From NCBI GenBank assembly GCA_036362985.1, contig JAYGXS010000006.1:14594035-14658034 (forward strand): a stretch of DNA of 64,000 nucleotides, read 5' to 3'. Source of the DNA: Ligula intestinalis. Lineage: Eukaryota > Platyhelminthes > Cestoda > Diphyllobothriidea > Diphyllobothriidae. A model generated the notes under the pieces. It had not been told where the DNA came from. It did not search any database and saw only the letters and a list, made by a program, of their open reading frames with translations. The translations under genes were made by a program, and so were the position numbers. Positions 45,901 to 57,900 of this stretch are shown here, in pieces; position 1 is the stretch's first letter, and every line of letters begins with the position of its first letter.

Positions 45901-48900
45901 AAACGGATGACAGAATAAAAAAGCAAAATATCACAGTGTGCGTATAATTCTTTTCTGGATCAATTATCGTCATTCAAACAGGTTTGTTGGGCCTAGCTCC
46001 ATAGGTAATTCATCCAGTCAGCTACACTTACACTAGCACGCTTTATTCTGGCTGATTTATTTTGAAATGCAGATACTTCAAATCATCATCGTTATTGTTG
46101 TTGTTCTTTTGTCGTCAAATAAATCACAAGCATACCTCGTAGGTAAAGCACCTATTGTGCTTCGACGCTGTAAGGGGTGCCACCTTCGCCAGTTTTCGAT
46201 AAAGTACAATCACACGATGTACAACGAAAGTACTTCCTGTGGTGAACTTCCAGACAGTTACGATATCACAAAGTACATAGCTTCTGATGCCCAAAAACCG
46301 TTGCAAAATAAGGTCTGCGTATTTTAAATGCTAAAACAAGGAGGTACTTTAACATAACGAATCGACAAGGTGTCTGGTTATGGAAACATATATAAGACGA
46401 TTTTGATCTCAACATTGTACTTCCAAATCGAATGCCAGAAGTAAATTTTAACGTTACGGGCAATTAATTTGTGGCTCTCTTTTGTATTATTATCACTGTC
46501 CATAACATCTCAAGCTAACATGGATCTCCGAAGATGTCTCTCATCTAATGATTATGACTGCAGACAGATTACCATCACATAAGTTCCTGTAAATAGTCAA
46601 TAGTTAGCCGCAAAAAATTAAAAATGATTCATTTAAAACAAACAACCAGCAGACAGTGAAAATGCATTGAGAAACAGTGAAGTTTCGGGTTCAATTTGCA
46701 TTCAGATAGGACAGAAAATAGCATGACGGAATCGACTAAGTATTTGCATGTTAATGCACCAGACAAGGCGTTTGTAGAAAATGCTGTCAATCAAAAATAA
46801 ACGAAACTCTGTGGGTTAATGTACGTAAACATTTACTTGGACTGACAAGTCATTGTGGCAATCATGGGGAAAGGCGCATTCCACAAAAATGCTCAGCAAG
46901 ATATATATATATGAAATTAAACAACTACATAATATTTTGCATATGAATCTCATAAAGACTTCTGGAGTAGGATCTTGCGTTTTTTTACCACGTCTCCTTG
47001 CAACAAGGCCAGAAATTAAACCACTCATGTATACGCAAACCTGCACCCACCTTTCCGAGGTTCTATATGACCTTTTTAGAACTTTGAAACCGAAATTGCT
47101 CTTCTAAGGATTTTTTTGCAGGGTATATAAGAAACAGGTGTGCAGCGGGACCCTTCGTCTGAGACGATCGACTGGGCCAGTAGTCGGCATTTTCGTTTCG
47201 GTAGATTCAATTTTGACTGATTAACACGCACAGTAAAGGATCATTAGACGTCAAGGTTTCTTCCGGAGCGAGGGGTCCTCGGCGCCGGACTGCGAATTAA
47301 AATTGCCAGAATATAATTGATTTGACTGTATGGTACTAGCTAGTTATTTCTTATTGATTCCTCAGGTGCAAACACATGGATTTATAAAACAAATGGCCGT
47401 GGTAATCTTTAAAACGTTTCCGCAATTAATTATGTTCCTTGATCATCAAATTCTTTTCAGTCCAAGGAAAGACCCATTACATTATACGTACTTTTGAAGT
47501 ACAATATGGTAGAAGCAAAGGCACGCGCAATCAAGGATAGTTTTGTCGTAGTGTGGTGCTTTCGTCAACGTACTATTGTTCCTTTCAAGTCAGAACACGG
47601 CAAATGTCACGGGCAGATTAATACGCAAGCATATTAACCCAACAACTGCCTGACAAGCATTAGAGATTGGGAAGAAATCCAGTGAAATTACGGTATGCAC
47701 AACGACCGTTAATGATGACATTATTTTAATAACGCTGGCGGGAAAGGTCCTTTAATTTGGATTACACCAAAATATAATGCTACTATCAATGTTAGTACGG
47801 CCTGCTAAATTTTCGATGAAAGTAATGCGTAAACTTGGACTGAATCTGAGAATTATTTTAGTCATGGTTAACGGGCCCCCAGTCCGTAAACAAGTAAACA
47901 GTGACTTGACCAATTCATATTCAGTGCTGAGGCCAAAGCGAGACGCCACTTGGAGAACGCACAAGCCACTGCAACGCCTTACGCCAACACCGGGGAACCA
48001 GATGGCCGAGCAATCATCACGTCCAATCCCACCACGCGAGATAAAGGCTCAATAATTCAGGGCCCGCATGTCGGTAATCAAGCCCTCAACGCACAAGAGG
48101 GCAATTATCAAGAATTGTCGTTAGTTTTCATAAGAGTGCAGTTATGACTCTGTCCTATAAATATTGCCATTTTCTGTGCATGTGTTACCCGTTACTGAAA
48201 CTGCTTTCTGTGTGAATATGGACTAAATCCTTCGGAACAGACCTTTTTTTGATCAGTCCAAAAAGTGATTCGCATACTTAAACTGAATTGCATTAGCTTC
48301 TGTTGGCAGTTAGTGAATATTACGCGGCTATACCACAGAAGCTGGTGAATTTCAGCACAAATGGTCAAAATAAGTTTCGGACCGAGCCTAAAATGGCCTT
48401 CTCCAATTGCGTCAGTCCACATTCGGACATTAAGTTCTTCTGAAAGTTAACAAGACAGGCTAAGTCTGGCACTGTATACCAGAAAACGCTCACGGGAAGC
48501 GCTGGAGGACCCACTGATGACCCACTGATGCAGCTGCCACATGGCAGTCAACCTTCATCACAACTGCCCTGACTCAAATTGCCTTCGCTTACCACGCCTA
48601 GGGTTCTCGCGCGTGACAACCTCAGCCGCACTCTCTTGGTCGATCGCTGCTTTAGTTGACCGTTAGCTCGAAGCCAATCAATGCACGCGATTTCATCGAT
48701 TGGCCGCAGACGACAGAGGACACGTTCTGGGGGGTCAAGTTATCCCAACAGCGGAAAAGGACTGACACAAATTGCCCGAATACCCAGCTGGCGTCTGGTG
48801 TTTGGCGAATCCCTGTGTTACCTCATTTTTCCGCAGAAAAAAGTTGGTTCTGTCTTCCCTGACTTCTGATTTGGAAAATTCCCTTTTATTAACACAACAA

Positions 48901-51900
48901 ACTCAACAGCCTCACCAAAAGCAGTTACAAAAAAACATAATTATACGATAAGGCATTTAAGGAAGTCTTAATGTAAACCTCCAGAATGACTCTGCATGGA
49001 TCAAGCGAAATACAAATAGTCATAGACAGCTCATAAGAACAAATATCATAAAATTAAGTTATTGACCAGATTAAGAAATTGATATGCTTGATATTTTGTA
49101 GATATTTTTAGTGTGAGAAGAAGTGCTGATTAATGACTATATATGCCAAATGCAAATCACCTGTAGCAGCGGTAACACTCGCGAAGTTTAATTGAGCTCC
49201 GAATAAGGGTTGTTAATTTCTCGTCCTGGAGAACCATCAAGAATACAAGTTGTAGAAGACTCTCCGCGTAACAGAGTTCAGCATGAGCCTGGTCTGTGAA
49301 AGAAAAAATAACATTTTGCATGCATATTAGACGACAGAAAAGACAAAATGGCAGATATGGTCATGAATTTGTCAACACTTTGAGTCTGGTAAGGATGCTC
49401 TCATTAAATATCAAACGATTCGCCTAACTTATCAGACTTCTTAACGGGAGGCTGATTAATTATGAAAATAATAGTAGCCTAAAATAATAAGGATGCTTTT
49501 TGAGTTTAAATTTTAAAAAAACATTCAGGCTACTTATTCAGTCATTTTAACTTACACCCATTCCAGAACTTAGTATGTTTAGGGAAATAACACAAGCTAT
49601 TTTGATTCGAGGTAAAATGTAGTCATAGGGAGATTTGAGACTACCGAACACTTGGCGTGTTCGTTTTACTGTCGGAAAAAATGCAGGCAATCTAAATACA
49701 TCAGGGTTATTTATTTTTAAAAAACCGGGCCGCTCCATATGTGCTTTCATTCTATTCATAATGTTTTAAAAAGGTAAAGGATAAAAACTTTAGCAACGCA
49801 AGTAACTACTGAGACAGAGGTATGCTACCTTGTGGGAATCTCAATAGCAGGCGTACTGCGGTTTGGAGGCGAAAATTATACATTTATAACTTAATTTGTA
49901 GATTGATCCAGGACTCGGAGAATATTTCAGTTAAAAAAAATACGATAATTTTTCCCAGACAATTGTGTCAGGGTGCTTGAGGCAATTAAAATAGAAAATA
50001 AAGAATGCACTTTCTGTATTATGCCGTTTGAAAATCAGCGGATTTTTCATCGCATTATAAATCATCATCTTAGAAGGCAATAGCGTCAATTAATTTTGTC
50101 GGAATATACAGATAACTGAAATGTTTATTGTTGCTCCTCAGACCCGTGCATGTTAAAAAGATGTTCACAAAGATTAAAAAGCCGACGTCATAGTGTATGA
50201 AAGCTCAAAAGATAAGTTGGCAAGCATACATTCCCTTTCAATTAATTCTCATCAGGCCTTTACATTTATTTACTTATATAACTATAAAGTCAGCTGGTGA
50301 CAGCTATTTTCCCCACTGACCGCATAATTAAATGCGGGTGACGATTACCCTCCTACATTCCGACCCACCGCAGAATTTTGCATTAGTCATCGTCTGGAGT
50401 TAACTGTTGTCCACACAACTGTCATTTGTCTGACGATGGGCTGGGGAACCAGACACAAAAATTCACGTTTATTCATTATGCTTTTCCAAGGAACTTAATT
50501 GTTAATAACATATATAACTTGGGATGCCGATATTCCAATACTTAGGCAACTAATTAAAATATGCAGGTTAATAGAAAAATTCCTGCGGTCGTTAGGCTGG
50601 GGGGCGAAACAACGCGCGATCAGTAAACTTATCCGCGTCGGGGAGACTGGCCGCCGGGACAGGTAATAAGCTGCGGGCGGCTGAATTGGCGGCTTTCGGC
50701 AATGGTACCTGCGACGCGTTTTCAAAGTTTTTAGGCGCACAGGACCGGTTTGCGTAACCGGATTGGAGCCGATTCTGCCGTAGCCAACAGAAGCTGTCCA
50801 TGGAATTTGAATAATCTGAAGGGGCTATGTAAATCACTTGGAAGGCCTCTCTGATATCCACTCGGACATTCTACAGCATGGTTAGGAAAAAGCCAAATGA
50901 AGAACAGTAACCGTTCGATTTTTGTGCACATAGTAGACTCAGATCATCGCATAGATGCCAGAGAGATCTCTCGAGTAATTTACAAAGCCTGCAAGCAGGT
51001 TATACAAATCGGTCCTGTGAAGCAAAAAACTTCGAAAAGGCACTGCAGGTACCGTTGCCGAAAGCCGCCACTTCAGCCGCTCGTAGATAATTACCTTTCC
51101 CGACGGTTGTTTCGTTCCCTACCCTGATAATAGCGCGATGTTTCTACTTACCTGCATATTTTACTTGGTTACATAAGTGTATAAATGTAAAGGCCTGATG
51201 AGAATTCATCGATAGTGAATGTATGCTTGCCAAATTATCTTTTGAACTTTCCACTGGAATTTTCGCGAGTATGTACAGAATAATAATTTAAATCCTCTCA
51301 ATTGTGAGACATTTTAGGTGCTAGCTACAAAAGTCAGCTTTCATAGAAACAATTCGAGCCTCTGGGTGTCATACCTAAGCAGTCAGATTTTAGCTGGCAG
51401 AAAATTCCCAGACCGAGAGGGCAATCACGCTTTGAACCAATGAGGACTAAATATAGTTTGACGAGAAAAAACCGAAATCCATGGAAGCGAAATCAAAAAA
51501 CCGAAATTTAGTGAGCTGTATTAGAACTGAAACAGACTACAATTGTTTTTTGTTAATTCAACTAATTTACTGTATTTAGTGAGTTAACTTTCCAGCTGTT
51601 ATAACAACCACCCGTTACAAGAAACACTTTGGAGCTTTCGCAAGCTGAAGCCAGTCATATGCTTTACCTTTGCCATTTGTTATTGTAGGGATCCACTGAG
51701 TGGTCAATCATCCGAAAATTCAATCTCGATATTCCTGCTAATCGGATGATTCCCAACTTCACTTTACTTATGCCTATAAGCGCAACGTAATAATTGAACA
51801 CTTAGGTAATGCCAGCTTTTTCATTGTACCAGATATTCATTTCAAACTCGGAGTAAATCAGTATGATCAAGAATCTTAAGGTGTAGAAAGAATAGTTGGA

Positions 51901-54900
51901 CAGAAATACATCGGTCATTGCAGGATAACTGTACAATATTTACAAGCTGCCCTCGGGCGGTCAGTAGTATTATCTTAACAAAACAGGTGTCCTTTGAAAT
52001 CTAACAGCGCAGTGATCTGCCCACAGACATGGCGAAAATGAAGGAAGAAAGCTCGGTCTTTATTGAGTCCATAAGTGTCGAAAGGAATAACTTCAAGAAA
52101 GAAAACTTCTTGGTCCAGACTGAAGACCCTTGAATTACCTTACATGAGAAAAACTAATCGATATTTTGCTTGTCCATAAAGCAGTTTGGGTTAAACTAAC
52201 GTATTTGGCTGGACTTTGAAGTTTCGAAACGGTCCAAGGTTACATATTGTTCTAAAGCAGATCAAGAAGTGTAACACTTAGTGCAAATGAACGCGCAACT
52301 GACATCCTCTTCAGTATCCTGCAAACTTTAGCATTTGTGTCCCTAAAACGATTGTTTATTGAGTTATTTTATAGAGAGCTCTAAGTAGACTCTTAGAATT
52401 CGTTCCCGTGTAAAATATTCTTAGTAGGCACAGTGGAAGATTTTCTGGGAAGTATTATAGGCCGTGTATCTGAGTTTTTACATATGGAAGTCGACGTAAA
52501 GTGAACATAGGGCCTTCAAACATAGTGACATCCAGCAGATTGGTAAAATGGTCTTTTCACTTTCAAAAGTCTTACAGGGCACAAATGAAGATGACTATGA
52601 TAAATTGTAAACCAAGTGAGGCAGCAGAAGCAGCCTTCTTTTGAGTAAATACGACCACGTGGAGCAATACTCAAACGTAAGCGTTGCTCGACAAAGGCGC
52701 ACACACGCTCAACACACAATGCTCGAGGCAGTTGGCGAGGTCACGTGACCGTCACCCGGTAATGACGGCACGCTAGTGCTATGCAGAGAAAAGGGCACTA
52801 AAGAGATCTCGAGTACAATAGCACAACTGACTTTCCGCAGTCTCACTCTGAACCCTTACAAGACGCACAAATACGTAAACACCGAGAAAGTATTGATTGG
52901 CGTTGGCAAGGCAAGGAAAGTCTTTTAGCGCGCGTGCACTTAAATACACCAATAAGGCCATAGCTAGTCAGATGTCGCTAGCCGCCAGGTGCTGAGGAGA
53001 GATTGGCCCTTATTAGAGCAGGAGCAGGAACTGGAAATAGCACAGTAGCAGGACGCCGGAAAATCTGCCATTTGTCGACGCAAAGAGGAATTATGAGAAC
53101 AGATTTCTGCTCGCTCCAATTAAAATATTTAATGATCCAACAGCTGAGGCCTATGGCGGTTAATAACTCTGCAACACGTAATACCCACGGTATACTGCTC
53201 CACATCGTGTGGCTTCGCCAAACGACAATAATTCTTGGCTTTTCAGGAAAATATCCCAGAGAATGTTCTTGGACCTTCGGTTCCAGTGAGGTAGCGGAGT
53301 TGGCAGACAACCTACTGTGAAGTAGACTGACAAACTTTATTATATGCAACTTAAATTGGTTTTCAGTATCTCATGCATACAGATAGGTAATTTAAACCCC
53401 CTATTAGTATAATATAGGTAATGGAGCAAAATAGGTAGGGTAAGAAGAAATTGGGATGCAATTCCGCGTCGACACTATAGGGAAAAATGATTAATAGCTG
53501 CCAAGAAGTTTGGTTTCCCTTATAAGATCGTGGAGGTACGTTCGTTTAAAGTTGTCTTGAAGCTCAAATCCACAGTACCCCAGGCATCAGGGTGAACTGG
53601 AACGATCATGTTCCCGACAGGTTAAATAACAATCCTAAGAGAACGCAAATATCCCTAACCTTACCCAAAACTATGCGACTCTAGTTTCCAACAGCGGGAA
53701 GTTCAACTGAATGCTTAATGACAAATGGGAAAGGGTTGGAACTCGGGGTGCTCCATGGTCAGGGAGAAGGTTATGAATGACGTAGGTAAGTGGTAAACAG
53801 ATGTATTTAGTACCCGAGTTTTTTAATACTTCCTATGTATTAACTGTTCCTATAGTATCAGGTATTTTAGACTCCTGATCAATAACATGTAGCAAACGAT
53901 TCAATATTGAAATATTGACCACATAATGTAACAAATTTCACAAATAAAGCAGATTAATCGTGCAGTTAGACGCTCAAAGACATGCACATGGAACACATAA
54001 ACTCCATTGTAACGGAAGCGAAATAATCTGAAGGCAGGATTTTCCTTTCAGTTATATGAAGTCATTCAGACATAATGCTAACTTGCTAATAGTCAGCGAA
54101 ACCAGAGAACGCTCTTCATACAATTTTCTCAATAGGTATATTTTGACGTTCCGATAATTATTTTAACGCTACACGGGCCAATCTTATCCAAGAAGCTGTA
54201 AATTTCGCAATATTCTATTCGCGTAAACGAAAATATTTTAAACATCATCCGCAATTGTAACTGCTTATTTCAAGCAGTTTGTCCATGCGAAGCGTTACTT
54301 GGAATTCAGAGAAAAAAAATAGCCTGAACGAATTTTAGCATAGTTTAAAGTCTAAAACAGCATCGAAACAAGCTAACCCAAAAACGTCTTCTGTGATTTA
54401 AGTTTCAACCTTCGACTGATTGCAATAGCGTTTGGTGCTCCAAGTTTGAGGTGTCCTAACATCACTCGTCAATTATGCGAACTAATATTTCGTTCTTCTG
54501 TTTCGCCCCACTGGCCTACTTCAGGTTGTTTATCCATTCAGTAGGTTTTCGAGCGAAGTCTTTAGGCAGAAATACTGAAAGTGTGGTAGACGAAACGAAC
54601 TTTGGAATCTAAAACCTTCAACACTTTTCAGGCATGCTTTAATTGAACGGCGCATAGAAATGATGTTAGAATCCCCCGACTCAGCAAAGACGACATTTTG
54701 CAAAAGCCGTGGATATGGCATTTTGTAAATGTGTTATACCAAGCACGGCAGGAGTAGTACACGTACTGTCGTTCCACTTTTAAAGGCTGGTCTCTGTGAT
54801 TGTACAAGTTATCGACTGTGGTGTTACTACATGCTCACTCGAAAAGTCTTTCAGTTTGGGGGAACAGCTTTTTCACCAAAGGTGCAAAAATTCTTTCTGA

Positions 54901-57900
54901 GGGAAGAAGTTTTTGAGAGAAAGATTTCTTGCCTGTTGTACAGGGATAAATACATGGATCTCTGTAGTGCAGAAGTTAAGGAGAACATTTGTCTGCCAAA
55001 TTATGCATGTTGATGCATGGCAGCACCTTAAATGTCTTGCGCCCTAGTGACTGCATACGATTTCTAATTTTAAACGCGTTTTCGCACTTTCACAGCGGAT
55101 TTCTGTTAGCCTACCTAATGCAGTGATACTTGACTGGAATTGTGTGTTACTGATTCAAAAAGGCAATATTTTACGTTGAAGTACGTTTCCATACAATGCA
55201 CTCAGCTTGCTTATCAACAGGCGTCAAACGGTGTGACACCGAACCTCAGAAATGTACAAGAAACGCGTCGGACTATACCATTTTCCGAAGGTGTCTTACA
55301 CTTTTGATGCCGTAAATGGGCATATGGCTTGCTTTAGACTCCTAAATTCGGTTGAATGTGTGTTTTGGGAAGAAATTGCAAATAAGCTCATCAACCACTT
55401 GAATTGTACTCGGGGTTAAATTATATCAATATATTTGGGATTTTAGCATGCCTTTGGAGGCGTTTGCAGCCTGCGGATTTCAAGCTAAAAGTGCATTCAC
55501 ATAGGGTACCCATAGATGCCTTCACCTGCTACCCTTTTAAAAATATCTATAAGAGAGACTCACTTAATAAATATTGAAATGACCGAAGAGCTAACAAAAC
55601 TGTTTAGAAGCAACCAATTTGCACAAACTTCCTCTAACATGCTTCTTCAGTGAGGAATTATCAGGTCATTTTCATTTGGTTACAGAGTACTCATCTGCTT
55701 GCACAGAAGTCTGTTTTTCAAAGTATTTAAACGTATGACGGTTTACCTTTAAGTCTAATTAAGCCTCAAAAATTACTTTGAAACAATATCTTCTCCAAAT
55801 CTTATTCATGACACTAAGATACAGCGACTGGTTTCATGCTCAAATTGCATCTAGATTTGCCATTTACCTTTTAAGAATAATCGATTTATTTTTCCTAGAT
55901 TTAGAATTAAAGCAAGTGAGTGGGCTGACAGTCAGAAGGCAGCAAATAGGCAACGGTGGCTTTTTCCGCCCTAGACTATGAGCAAGAACTGTTCGGTTAT
56001 TTTGCCCTGGAATGTTAAAATAATTGGACTCCATTATGTCGATTGTGAAGGTCAAACAAGTTTATGCATGAGAAGGCGTGCCCTGATCCGCCCCTCGCAG
56101 AAAGGCTTTCATGACATGTTTAAGGTCTCGCGAGCTGTTCACACCAGAAAGCTCGCATTACTTGGCACACGAACACATAGTTCTTGGCAAAACATCACAT
56201 GAGAAGGAACAGGTTTACAAATAAAAAGTGAATTAAGATGCGTATTACCCACAAAAGCAAGGAAGACTGAAATTGAAATGTCGTACCTTATTTTGCCTCT
56301 ACAGCCGACCAGTAACCAACTCTCAGTTGATGAGACCTGATTGTTCAACTAAATTCCTCATAAACCGCTGCACAAGCATCTTGATTACTGAGATTTAGGG
56401 TGGATTGACATAGTTTATTAGGTGTTCATTTATTGGAATGGAGAAGGGGAAGATGGATATCTTAAACGCCTGACAAAACCTGTTCTAAATTCGTCAATTG
56501 ACTTATATCCAAGTGCGGGTACGATGTAGGTTGACACAATGGGTCCCTATAGACAGCGTGTGCCAAATTTCGTAAACATGGGTTTGATAATGAAGCTAAC
56601 ACAAATCGAAATTTGATTGTCTGAAAAGAAGAAGCGGTCACTAGGACAAGAGTTTTCTTGGCTTAACGTTTCAGATTCGTACTCGAAACCATCAGTGGAG
56701 GAGTCATTCACCTTTTTGTAAATAATTCCGGTCTTCAACGGACAATTAGAATTTCGGGTTTTACGAAGACCAAAATAGTTTAGGGTCATGTGAAGTTCAG
56801 ATGACCGTTCTCCCCTCATAATCCCCAAACTAACAGTCAACAACCTTTATAAAATAAAGGACACAATGGTTCCTGGTAGCTTCATGCTTTGTAGATGTTA
56901 CTTGTAAGACACTGAGTTCAGTGCAACCGCTGCTAGGTTCAGAGTTTGTTTTGCATCTCTCCTAAAGTGTCTGAAAAAAAGTTTTCGCGGGGATGAGTCA
57001 TCGAATGAAGTGCGTTAGAAAGTAGATATTTCGCGGATACTGACTCTAGAAAGAACTTATCACAGACAGGTGGGGGCAATCTAATCACGGTTTGCAATAT
57101 TTCTTTAGATGTAACTGCACTGTAGGTATGCCGTACAATGAAAACTGAAAAGGAGCAGATTACCAAAGAGTCTTTGACTTCATCCGTCTGCAATGAAGTA
57201 ACCAGGAAAAACCAAACACGAAAGAGATGGAGTTAAGTCAAAAGTATGAAGGATACTAATAGGAGGATAAGAAGAAGGAGGAAGAGGAAGATGATGATGA
57301 ATAAAAGAACAGCGAAGAGGACTAACCGAATGAAAATAACAGAAGTGATGACATTACTGATGTTATAGCTTATGGAGACTTCTGGTGGAAGGTAGGGAGT
57401 TGAGAAAGGAATCGACTGAGGGGGAGTAACGAGGGAATCAAGTTCTAAAATGAATCACATAAACTAGTGGTAGAGTATGAAACTCAATGAACAAAGGTCC
57501 CAGGTGCAAATCTCGGGAGTTACAACCTTTGAGACTGGGTATGACTGTCTGATGACGGAATCACATAAACACCAATATTATTCGTTGTAGTTAACTGTTA
57601 ATAGAGCAATTAATGCCCGAAAAGTGATGTCCTGCTAATCACTAGGCACAAACACTAGGTTTTCAACCTTGAAAAGTATGTACCTTCGGTGTAAGCCGCG
57701 TAGAAAGCTGCCTTCTGCTTTGCGGTGGACTTCGTAAAGGTTTCTGTTATGGTCACTCGCCGCCGGTATTTGTTGCAAAGCTTCAAAGCGTGCCGAATAT
57801 AATCCGTTGCCTCCTTCAAGTCAACCTAAACATGTCACATAAAATAAAAAAGATGAGCGTTTACCAAGTTATTTGAAACTAAGAGTTGAGTGTACCTTTA

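Larger units (their letters stand above)
50200..51260. mobile_element. Head-to-head pair of 5'-truncated Penelope remnants
   Basis: The outer arms are inverted copies: 50,200-50,290 and the complement of 51,171-51,260 share AAAAGATAA then TTGGCAAGCATACATTC and TTCTCATCAGGCCTTTACAT. The inner parts encode the same C-terminal segment on opposite strands and meet near 50,885. Confidence 0.8.
49294..57683 (-). other. TTC39 intron (8.4 kb)
   Basis: It contains the head-to-head Penelope pair at 50,200-51,260, a hammerhead-like Penelope end at 56,660-56,700, a purine-rich low-complexity tract at about 57,257-57,310 and a SINE insertion at 57,452-57,570. An overlapping open frame on both strands at 52,978-53,349 shows no family motif. 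Nothing else is recognised. Confidence 0.55.

Noticed and set aside
52978..53349. Overlapping long open frames on both strands as a coding exon
   Set aside because: Both strands are open and neither shows a known motif or a pair of splice sites in frame.
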